Positions 1 to 5,440 of a DNA stretch of 6,488 nt are shown piece after piece. Position 1 is the stretch's first letter. Each line of letters opens with the position of its first letter. The notes beneath the pieces were generated by a model that worked only from the letters and a program-made list of their open reading frames with translations, was not told the origin of the DNA and searched no databases. The stretch spans positions 1 through 6,488 of the forward strand of contig JAESUI010000325.1 of NCBI GenBank assembly GCA_016763135.1, written 5' to 3'. The DNA is from Flavobacteriales bacterium. GTDB lineage: Bacteria; Bacteroidota; Bacteroidia; Flavobacteriales_E; Vicingaceae. The translations under genes were made by a program, and so were the position numbers.

Positions 1-1425
1 CCAACTCAATGGAGTGCTGCGATAGGAACTTACACATTAAAAGTTTGGACTTCAAACATTAATGGTAATGCTGACATGAATGCATCGAATGATACCATTA
101 CAAAAACGATTGAAATTGGTCCTGGTATTCCAAATATTATTGATGATTATGTAGGAGTTACTCCAATTATTACACAAATTGGAAACTCTTCCGATCAAAT
201 TGCTACACCTAGTGATTTAGATTTTCATCCTGCTTTATCCAATAAACAATTATGGGTAGTTAACAAAGGACATTCTAATAATACATCAAGTGGTGGGTCA
301 AGCATGGTTATCTTTGATAACGCTGGAGAAGCTTCTCAAACAAGTGTATATAAGAAGGATGGTAATGCCAAACATTTTATGAATTCAACAACAGGTATTG
401 CATTTAGTAAAAATGGAAATTGGGCAAACTCTCCAGGAGTGTATGATGCCAACTTTAATGGCTCAGTATTTACTGGCCCTGCATTATGGTCGGGCGATTT
501 AAACATTTTTGCCATAACCCCTCCTGGTGGAAATGGTAGTCATTTAGACATGTTACATGAATCTCCATATTCTCAAGGAATTGCTAGTGAATCAGGCAAT
601 GCATTTTGGGTATTTGATGGCAACTATAATGACATTGTTCGTTATGATTTTGTAAACGACCATGGCCCAGGTAACACTTACCATGATGATGGAATAGTAC
701 ATCGATATAGAACACAAACCGTTACAAAAGATCCAAACAATAAAGTTGGTAGTCATTTGGCGATAAGTGATGGATGGGTTTATGTAGTGGATTATGGTAA
801 TCAAAGAATTTTTAGAATTCAAATGGGTACCGGTAATTTAGCTCCAGGCAGTCCAGTTCCAACACAAAAAGAAACTTTAGCAGAATATAAAGATGTTATT
901 AATTACACAACTGAGATGGTAGTTACCTCTGGATTAGTTGAACCTTGCGGTATCGATATTGTTGAAGACAGAATGATTGTTAGTGACTATTCTACCGGAG
1001 AAATAATAATCTATGACATTACTATTATGCCAGCTGTAGAGTTAGATAGACTATCTACTGGAGCTATGGGAATAATGGGTATTAAAATTGGTCCTCTTGG
1101 TAAAATTTGGTACGTAGATTATGATGCAAATACTGTTAATCGAATTGACGGAGCTACTGTAAGTGTTGAAGAAATTGTTTTCAATGATGTATTAAGTGTT
1201 TATCCTAATCCAGCTAAAAACAACTTTTCTATCAATTTAAAAGGAGTTTTTAATGATAATATAAATGTTAAGGTATATGATTTAACAGGTAAGTTAATCT
1301 ATAATACTGTTATGAAGAATAACACATTAATAGTAAATACAGAAAAATGGACAAACGGAATTTATCAAGTTCATTTATCTAACAATACTCAATTTTCTAC
1401 AGAGAAAATTGTGATTCAACATTAA
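1..1425 (+). CDS. Secreted NHL-like beta-propeller protein with C-terminal T9SS sorting domain (5' truncated by window edge)
   Basis: The reading frame is open from base 1, so the true start lies outside the window; 474 residues are visible. Residues 1-40 (GTYTLKVWTSNIN then NDTITKTIEI) resemble the end of an adhesin or CARDB-like beta-sandwich repeat, so the full protein is probably longer and multidomain. Residues about 50-385 look like a beta-propeller with NHL-type strands: WVYVVDYGNQRIFRI, PCGIDIVEDRMIVSDY and GKIWYVDYDANTVNRID. The last ~85 residues are a classic T9SS type A sorting domain: VYPNPAKNNF at about 400, then VYDLTGKLIYN, GIYQVHL and a terminal EKIVIQH. Such proteins cross the outer membrane by the type IX system and are released or anchored at the surface. 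Substrate or ligand is unknown; NHL propellers bind proteins, sugars or other ligands. It ends convergently with the GldN-like gene, a T9SS component family, which may be coincidence. The sorting domain is secure; the propeller call is by pattern. Confidence 0.88.
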   Translation, partial: PTQWSAAIGTYTLKVWTSNINGNADMNASNDTITKTIEIGPGIPNIIDDYVGVTPIITQIGNSSDQIATPSDLDFHPALSNKQLWVVNKGHSNNTSSGGSSMVIFDNAGEASQTSVYKKDGNAKHFMNSTTGIAFSKNGNWANSPGVYDANFNGSVFTGPALWSGDLNIFAITPPGGNGSHLDMLHESPYSQGIASESGNAFWVFDGNYNDIVRYDFVNDHGPGNTYHDDGIVHRYRTQTVTKDPNNKVGSHLAISDGWVYVVDYGNQRIFRIQMGTGNLAPGSPVPTQKETLAEYKDVINYTTEMVVTSGLVEPCGIDIVEDRMIVSDYSTGEIIIYDITIMPAVELDRLSTGAMGIMGIKIGPLGKIWYVDYDANTVNRIDGATVSVEEIVFNDVLSVYPNPAKNNFSINLKGVFNDNINVKVYDLTGKLIYNTVMKNNTLIVNTEKWTNGIYQVHLSNNTQFSTEKIVIQH

Positions 1426-1438
1426 AAAAACATTCTTT

Positions 1439-1468
1439 AAAAAGCCTCTCAGAAATGAGGGGCTTTTT
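1439..1468. terminator. Bidirectional intrinsic terminator between convergent genes
   Basis: The 12-base arms AAAAAGCCTCTC (1439-1450) and GAGGGGCTTTTT (1457-1468) pair with a single G:T wobble around the loop AGAAAT. The G/C-rich core is flanked by an A run on the left and a T run on the right, so the RNA from either strand has a stem followed by U residues. It lies 14 bases after the stop of the secreted propeller gene, and its right arm touches the stop codon of the minus-strand gldN-like gene (1468-1470). It can therefore terminate both genes. Confidence 0.9.
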
Positions 1469-2286
1469 TAATTTCCCCAAAGACCTGTTTCTCTTTTGTA
1501 ATAATACAATTTGGTTTTTTCGTTTTCTAATTTAATATCCAACTCCGTTTTATGCTGTTTTAGATGTTGTTTTTGTCCTCCCTCTTTTTGTATAATGTAA
1601 CTATCAAACATTCTATTGATAAAAATGTCATCAAAAGAAACCCTTGGATCATCTTCTTTTTCTTTTTTAAATGCCTCTACATTATTTAATGTAATCCGTA
1701 AATTGGGGTAATACAACCAAAACAATTGCTGATACCCCACAATATTCCCTTCTTTGTCTATTTTAATTTTAACCGGACAAATTCCTATTATTCTAACTTC
1801 CATTTTAGCATACTTCGCATTATAAAACCAATCTTCTTTTAACCAATATTTAACTACCTCTCTGCTGTCTAATTTTTTGTATACTAATTGCCCATTAGCA
1901 TCATAGACAGAATCTCCCACTATATTTGAAATTTCATTTATGGATAACTCTTTAGAAAAACTATCATCTTTTGCATCATACGCCTTTATATGTCCTTTCA
2001 TTAATTTATGATATAGTAAATCATACATACAGCAATTTCTATTTTCTTTTTCGTTCGGAAAATACAGCAGTTGATTAATTTTTTCTTTTAAATCAATCTC
2101 ACGCCACAAACGTCTGTGCCACATCACATCTCTTTCATCAACTATAGGTAAAGGCTTAACAGGAAATATTTTCTCTGGTCCGAGAAGTTTGGTATTAAAA
2201 CAATCTCCACCACTTTGGCAACTGCTTTCTATATTAAAGCAAGTATGAAAAATTAGTATAAGTACAAAATACTTAGTTGCTGTCAT
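1468..2286 (-). CDS. gldN: GldN-family protein (T9SS / gliding motility), orphan copy
   Basis: A 272-residue exported protein with an N-terminal hydrophobic signal (residues 5-18). The export signal ends near ESSCQSGGDC, a poor lipobox, so lipidation is doubtful. Several segments follow the GldN/PorN pattern: DERDVMWHRRLWREIDLKEK and LLYFP (50-77), MYDLLYHKLMKG (87-98), a KEL..NEI stretch (112-119), WLKEDWFYNAK then RIIGICPVKIKID (148-177), LFWLYYPNLR (188-197) and VSFDDIFINRMFDSYIIQKE (216-235). GldN is known to join GldK in a periplasmic/outer-membrane ring of the type IX secretion system. This copy is somewhat short for the family (about 300 or more residues), has extra cysteines at 23, 29, 85 and 86, and has no gldK, gldL or gldM beside it. 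Its only visible same-strand neighbour is the tonB-like gene 119 bases upstream. Function as a true T9SS subunit is inferred; it may be a divergent paralogue. The family call rests on recognised motifs, not a search. Confidence 0.82.
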   Translation of the reverse strand: MTATKYFVLILIFHTCFNIESSCQSGGDCFNTKLLGPEKIFPVKPLPIVDERDVMWHRRLWREIDLKEKINQLLYFPNEKENRNCCMYDLLYHKLMKGHIKAYDAKDDSFSKELSINEISNIVGDSVYDANGQLVYKKLDSREVVKYWLKEDWFYNAKYAKMEVRIIGICPVKIKIDKEGNIVGYQQLFWLYYPNLRITLNNVEAFKKEKEDDPRVSFDDIFINRMFDSYIIQKEGGQKQHLKQHKTELDIKLENEKTKLYYYKRETGLWGN

Positions 2287-2405
2287 TTGGTGTAAACAAG
2301 TGTGTTGAATGATAACCTAACGAAAAACACACTGTTTTGTTGTTAAGGGAGGATCTTCCCAAATAAAAGATAACGGTTAATAAATAATTTAACCCATATT
2401 TTTAC
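2287..2405. other. Intergenic spacer between tonB-like and gldN-like genes, with two weak hairpins
   Basis: These 119 bases separate two minus-strand genes. GGTTAA (2375-2380) pairs with TTAACC (2389-2394) across an 8-base loop just after the tonB-like stop; it is A/T-rich and not followed by a clean U run in the minus direction. A near-palindrome GGGAGGATCTTCCC lies at 2347-2360. No convincing Bacteroidota promoter box was found. Whether the two genes share a transcript cannot be decided from sequence; a weak terminator or an mRNA-processing structure is possible. Confidence 0.35.
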
Positions 2406-3266
2406 TTAGCACCTACCCTGGCCAATCTCCAACACAAAACCCTGTTTAACTGGTAAGCCTTTTGCATTTTTAGCAGGGTTCCATTTTGGCATTTTCTCAA
2501 CCAATTCTACTAATAATTTATCAATCTCATCATCTCCTGAAGTTTTAATCAATTCAACATTTTCAATGTTACCATTCTCATTAACAATGAAAGATATTGA
2601 TGGCTGTGGTAGTAATTTGAAATTTTTAGCAGAAATTTGATCTGTACTATTTTCTTTTAAATAGCTTATCATTTGATTATAACCCTCAAGGTATTCTGCT
2701 TCTTTTTTTGGAGTTACTGTCATTGAAACATTCATCTGTCTGTTTTCGATAACAGCATTATAATTCTCCTTCTTGTAATTTACATCTATATGTACATCAG
2801 TACCTATTTCAATTAAATTAAATAGTTCTTTTTGTTCTTTAGTTAAAATTGCATCAGCACCTATAGCTTTCAACTCTTTGCCGTTGAGAATTATCGAAAT
2901 TTCCACAGAGTTATAATCACTTATCCAGCTAGAGGGATAGTTTTCAATTACATCGCTAATGGAATTGGCCTGCTGTAATTTTTCTTTTGTAATGACATAT
3001 CTTTTATCTAAAGAAGAACTCATATATTTTCTACGAACTAGATAGAATAGCTCCATATCAGCAGAAACAAATTGTGATACAGATCCATTATAATTACTAA
3101 CGGTTAAACCACCATTGATACCAAAATATGACAATTCAAAATTAGTAGAATCAATTTGAGATTCTGCATCACTAGTCTTTTTAGCAATTGGCTCATCAAC
3201 AAAACCAAAAGCAGAAATTACAACTATTGCAATTAGGGCACTTATAATTATTACTATCCTTTTCAT
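2406..3266 (-). CDS. Membrane-anchored protein with TonB C-terminal domain
   Basis: A 286-residue protein. One hydrophobic segment at residues 4-21 (IVIIISALIAIVVISAF) is a signal anchor or signal peptide. Residues about 217-283 fit the TonB C-terminal fold: PSISFIVNENGNIENVELIK, then a helix DDEIDKLLVELVEKMPKWNPA, then GLPVKQGFVLEIG. The G-x-(I/V)-x-x-V...P-x-W-x-P-A pattern is typical of TonB-like domains in Bacteroidota. Known TonB proteins couple inner-membrane energy to outer-membrane receptors, but this one lacks the long Pro-rich spacer. Its middle (120-190, including LTKEQKELFNLIEIGTDVHI) resembles the linker in TonB-tailed proteins tied to BlaR1/M56 peptidases, so a signalling or structural role is equally possible. 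No ExbB or ExbD gene is in view. It starts behind an A-rich leader about 26 bases from a predicted transcription start and is divergent from the winged-helix regulator gene. The domain call is fairly firm; the role is open. Confidence 0.78.
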   Translation of the reverse strand: MKRIVIIISALIAIVVISAFGFVDEPIAKKTSDAESQIDSTNFELSYFGINGGLTVSNYNGSVSQFVSADMELFYLVRRKYMSSSLDKRYVITKEKLQQANSISDVIENYPSSWISDYNSVEISIILNGKELKAIGADAILTKEQKELFNLIEIGTDVHIDVNYKKENYNAVIENRQMNVSMTVTPKKEAEYLEGYNQMISYLKENSTDQISAKNFKLLPQPSISFIVNENGNIENVELIKTSGDDEIDKLLVELVEKMPKWNPAKNAKGLPVKQGFVLEIGQGRC

Positions 3267-3297
3267 AATCGATTTATTTTTAATGTTAATTATAGAA

Positions 3298-3330
3298 CAA
3301 ATATAAATCCAACACCTCTAAATTAGTAAA
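3298..3330 (-). promoter_or_regulatory. Predicted promoter of the tonB-like gene (Bacteroidota type)
   Basis: On the minus strand TATATTTG (3305-3298) matches the Bacteroidota -7 box TAnnTTTG exactly. About 20 bases upstream is TTTAC (3330-3326), an imperfect stand-in for the TTG -33 element. A start near 3291 would give a leader of about 25 bases before the ATG at 3266. The -33 match is weak, which would suit a promoter needing an activator. Confidence 0.5.
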
Positions 3331-3364
3331 AATGAATTGTAAATTAGTGTAAATACATTGTAAA
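3324..3364. promoter_or_regulatory. Phased TGTAAA direct-repeat array, candidate winged-helix operator
   Basis: TGTAAA occurs at 3338-3343, 3348-3353 and 3359-3364, with starts 10 and 11 bases apart, so all three lie on the same helix face. A related TAGTAAA lies at 3324-3330, and a longer direct repeat TAAATTAGT occurs at 3319-3327 and 3340-3348, exactly 21 bases apart. OmpR/PhoB-type winged-helix proteins are known to bind head-to-tail repeats with 10-11-base spacing. The array sits just upstream of the predicted -33 of the tonB-like promoter and 39 bases before the regulator gene. Binding by that regulator is inferred. The sequence is A/T-rich, so chance repeats are a real concern. Confidence 0.5.
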
Positions 3365-3402
3365 AGAATACACAGCAAATACAAAAACTATAAATTTACA
3401 GC

Positions 3403-4242
3403 ATGAGAAAATTGGTCCATCTAATTATTTTCGGAATAGTGTTTTTTTTTACCTTGCAAGGGTGTAAAAAGGATGAACCTGAACTTCAACATGACCGTGA
3501 AGAAGTAATCATGAGAAAAATTGGTCATGAAATATTATTGCTTTCAAATGATTCCAATTCCATAGTGCGCCCTATTTCACATGAAGGCAACAAGTATAGA
3601 ATTCAATTCGAATCAAGTTTTAGTTTCCTTCCTGATGACCTTATAAAAACAATTGACACTATTGTTAAATCAGCTCTTCCCTATGATAATTATCTTGTTC
3701 AAGTAGTAGAATGTGAGACTGATCTAGTTGTATACAGTTACGAAATAGATGAATTTTTACCTTTTTCTGAGGTTGTAGCCTGTAAAACTCGAGAACAACC
3801 CGAAGCCTGTTACGAAATAGTTATTCAATTTATCGCAAAGGAAAAAGAATCAACAGGTATAGTATTATACATTTTGTTAGTTATTCTCCTTTTTTCAATT
3901 GGAGTATATATCTATATAAAAAATAAACCCCACGTAAATGATGAGGGGATTGAAATTGGAGCATATCTGTATAACAAAAAAAAGATGACACTTACCCTTA
4001 TTAATAATACCATTGAACTAACAAGTAAAGAGAGTGAGTTGTTGAATTTACTGTATGAATCCGTTAACAACACAGTAGAAAGAGACACTATCCTTAACAA
4101 GGTATGGGGAGATGAAGGTGATTATGTAGGACGTACGTTAGATGTATATATTTCTAAGCTAAGAAAAAAGCTTGAAAACGATTCTTCTATTCAACTAAAA
4201 AACATAAGAGGAATTGGCTATAAATTAATTGTTGAAGTCTAA
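3403..4242 (+). CDS. Membrane-spanning one-component regulator: lipoprotein-type signal, periplasmic domain, one TM helix, C-terminal OmpR-type winged helix
   Basis: A 279-residue protein with parts in unusual order. Residues 1-21 are a lipoprotein-type signal ending in the lipobox LQGC, followed by KKDEPE. Residues 22-150 form an extracytoplasmic domain that I do not recognise, with cysteines at 104, 127 and 136. Residues 152-172 are one membrane helix, then the basic stretch IKNKPH. Residues 185-278 are a Trans_reg_C winged helix: ELTSKESELLNLLYE, VERDTILNKVWGD, the recognition helix GRTLDVYISKLRKKLE and the wing IKNIRGIGYKL-like hairpin (IQLKNIRGIGYKLIVEV). There is no receiver or kinase domain. 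ToxR and CadC put the winged helix first, so this is the mirror topology. It probably senses something outside the membrane and controls nearby genes, perhaps the divergent tonB-like gene or the metal/redox cluster that begins 118 bases downstream. The domain calls are strong; ligand, mechanism and targets are inferred. Confidence 0.85.
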   Translation: MRKLVHLIIFGIVFFFTLQGCKKDEPELQHDREEVIMRKIGHEILLLSNDSNSIVRPISHEGNKYRIQFESSFSFLPDDLIKTIDTIVKSALPYDNYLVQVVECETDLVVYSYEIDEFLPFSEVVACKTREQPEACYEIVIQFIAKEKESTGIVLYILLVILLFSIGVYIYIKNKPHVNDEGIEIGAYLYNKKKMTLTLINNTIELTSKESELLNLLYESVNNTVERDTILNKVWGDEGDYVGRTLDVYISKLRKKLENDSSIQLKNIRGIGYKLIVEV

Positions 4243-4272
4243 GAAATAATTTTCGAATCAACTATGATACGC

Positions 4273-4293
4273 CATTATAGGAATCCTATAATG
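4273..4293. promoter_or_regulatory. Perfect 21-base palindrome upstream of the HMA gene
   Basis: CATTATAGGA (4273-4282) and TCCTATAATG (4284-4293) are perfect 10-base inverted copies around the single base A4283. The symmetry and size suit an operator for a dimeric regulator. It is not followed directly by a T run, so it is a poor terminator for the regulator gene ending at 4242. It lies 67 bases before the HMA start codon. Confidence 0.5.
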
Positions 4294-4306
4294 AATATCC
4301 AAAGTT

Positions 4307-4327
4307 CTTTAAAAATGTTTTTTAAAG
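4307..4327. repeat. Inverted repeat CTTTAAAAA / TTTTTAAAG
   Basis: CTTTAAAAA (4307-4315) and TTTTTAAAG (4319-4327) are perfect 9-base arms around TGT. The arms are almost all A/T, so the RNA stem would be weak. The repeat may be a protein site, a weak terminator of the upstream regulator transcript, or chance in A/T-rich DNA. Confidence 0.35.
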
Positions 4328-4333
4328 CGTACA

Positions 4334-4345
4334 TTCGATGTCGAA
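4334..4345. repeat. Inverted repeat TTCGA / TCGAA before the HMA start
   Basis: TTCGA (4334-4338) and TCGAA (4341-4345) flank TG, 15 bases before the ATG at 4361. A related TTCGAA occurs at 4252-4257, just after the regulator stop codon. The position would overlap the leader or the core promoter of the downstream cluster. The overlapping TACATTCG at 4330-4337 is one base off the TAnnTTTG box, but no clear -33 element was seen, so promoter placement is uncertain. Confidence 0.3.
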
Positions 4346-4360
4346 CAATAAAACCGAATT

Positions 4361-4717
4361 ATGCTTAATATAGTGAGACTAACCTGCTATTCTATTTTGA
4401 TTACCCTTATGTTTGGTAGCCTTAATATACAAGCTCAAGATAGTAACATTGTAAAAGAATCTTTTAAAGTATGGGGTAATTGCGAAATGTGCAAAACTAC
4501 TATTGAAAAAGCTGTAAAACCCATTGATGGAATAATCTCTGGTAAATGGAAAATGACTGCAGGAAAAATGGTTGTGAAGTATGACAAGAGTAAAACATCT
4601 TTAGTTGAAATAAAAAAAGCCATAGCGGCTGTTGGTTATGATACCGAAGAGTATAGAGCTTCGGATGATACCTATAGTAAATTACATCATTGTTGCCAAT
4701 ATGAAAGACCAAAATAA
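4361..4717 (+). CDS. Secreted heavy-metal-associated (HMA) domain protein, probable copper-binding chaperone
   Basis: A 118-residue exported protein. A signal peptide covers residues 1-26, ending SLNIQAQ, with likely cleavage near AQ. Residues 33-98 are a single HMA domain with the metal motif GNCEMC (CxxC at 41 and 44), followed by the usual helix KTTIEKAV, the strand KMVVKYDKSK and the ending IKKAIAAVGYDTE. HMA domains of this class bind Cu(I) or related soft metals through the two cysteines. A C-terminal tail, KLHHCCQY (108-114), adds His-His-Cys-Cys, a possible second metal site. The ATG chosen is the first in frame after a TAA at 4349-4351. It heads a same-strand cluster, 28 bases before the thioredoxin-fold lipoprotein. 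Most HMA chaperones are cytosolic, so export points to a periplasmic role. The metal is inferred; mercury, zinc or cadmium are alternatives. Confidence 0.88.
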   Translation: MLNIVRLTCYSILITLMFGSLNIQAQDSNIVKESFKVWGNCEMCKTTIEKAVKPIDGIISGKWKMTAGKMVVKYDKSKTSLVEIKKAIAAVGYDTEEYRASDDTYSKLHHCCQYERPK

Positions 4718-4745
4718 TATTGAAAGCTGACCTATACTTTATGCT

Positions 4746-5435
4746 ATGAAAAAGATTCTATCTACCATATCAATCCTTATTTGCCTAACAATGGTTTTAC
4801 AAAGCTGTTCGAAGCAGAGGGGATGTAATGATGAAAACGCCTGTAACTTTGATGATAGCGCTGAAAAATATGACGGGACTTGCATCTATGCAGAACCATG
4901 GTATTATGATGGGGATAACGATGGATTTGGTGACCCAAATATATCTATTACTCAATGCGATCAACCTGAGAATTATGTTGATAATGCAAATGGATCAACT
5001 GGATTCCCAGCAACAGATTTTACGGCCATAGACTGTGATGGTATTTCTCACAATTTATTTACAGAACTAGATAATAACACCATTGTAATTATCTCATGGG
5101 TAATGCCATGTTCATCCTGTATTGCTGATCCTTTAGAGGTTACTAACGCTGTTCAAGCATACGCTACAACTCACCCTGGCAGGGTGAAATTTTACTTGGT
5201 AGATGATTATGCCAATACTCCATGTAATGGATTTACTGTTTGGGCCTCAGTTTATGGAATTACTGATTGTACCATATTTTCAGATCCTTCCATTGACATG
5301 AATGATTATGGTGTTCCTGGCATGCCTAAAACTGTAGTCATTGCAGGATCAAATCATCAAGTTTATTTTAATAAAAGTGAATCTACTGCTGGCTTGACTG
5401 ACGCTATAGATCAGGCACTTATAGACAACCCATAA
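4746..5435 (+). CDS. Lipoprotein with Asp-rich calcium-type modules and a thioredoxin/redoxin-fold domain (CSSC)
   Basis: A 229-residue protein. The lipoprotein signal ends with lipobox LQSC (Cys 21). Residues 26-47 (GCNDENACNF...YDGTCIY) and 52-64 (WYYDGDNDGFGDP) are short cysteine- and Asp-rich modules common in surface proteins of Bacteroidota; the D-x-D-x-D-G-F-G-D stretch resembles thrombospondin type 3 calcium loops. Residues about 87-229 fit a TlpA/redoxin thioredoxin fold: FPATDFTAIDCDG, a strand IVIISWV, the active-site-like MPCSSC (122-125), KFYLVDD, and GMPKTVVI with the expected cis-proline at 194. Such proteins usually reduce or shuffle disulfides, or help load metals, in the envelope. 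Extra cysteines at 97, 160 and 175 could form structural disulfides. It is the middle gene of a cluster, only 5 bases from the beta-barrel gene, so coexpression is likely. The fold call is good; the redox partner is unknown. Confidence 0.82.
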   Translation: MKKILSTISILICLTMVLQSCSKQRGCNDENACNFDDSAEKYDGTCIYAEPWYYDGDNDGFGDPNISITQCDQPENYVDNANGSTGFPATDFTAIDCDGISHNLFTELDNNTIVIISWVMPCSSCIADPLEVTNAVQAYATTHPGRVKFYLVDDYANTPCNGFTVWASVYGITDCTIFSDPSIDMNDYGVPGMPKTVVIAGSNHQVYFNKSESTAGLTDAIDQALIDNP

Positions 5436-5440
5436 CCAAA

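Noticed and set aside
76..78. ATG at 76 as the start of the secreted propeller protein
   Set aside because: The frame is open to base 1 and the 25 upstream codons continue a beta-sandwich domain, so this Met is internal and the gene is cut by the window edge.
592..822. Minus-strand 76-codon open frame
   Set aside because: It lies wholly inside the propeller gene on the other strand, has no recognisable protein pattern, and the plus frame has clear domain structure.
2291..2296. Lone TGTAAA before the gldN-like start as another regulator site
   Set aside because: It is a single copy without a phased partner and is expected by chance in A/T-rich DNA.
2375..2394. GGTTAA/TTAACC hairpin as a strong terminator of the tonB-like gene
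   Set aside because: The stem is only 6 pairs with two G:C pairs, the loop is 8 bases, and no continuous U run follows in the minus direction.
3391..3398. TAAATTTA as the -7 box for the regulator gene
   Set aside because: It is one base off the consensus and only 5 bases before the ATG, which would require a leaderless or internal start, and no TTG lies at the right distance upstream.
3912..4100. Minus-strand 62-codon open frame inside the regulator gene
   Set aside because: It is antisense to the membrane helix and winged-helix coding region; its hydrophobic look comes from A/T-rich DNA.
4435..4712. Two minus-strand open frames inside the HMA gene
   Set aside because: Both are antisense to a well-supported HMA domain and resemble no family.
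4828..5031. Alternative plus-strand frame inside the redoxin lipoprotein gene
   Set aside because: It is out of frame with the clear lipoprotein and Asp-rich modules and has a Met/Ile-rich composition typical of a shadow frame.
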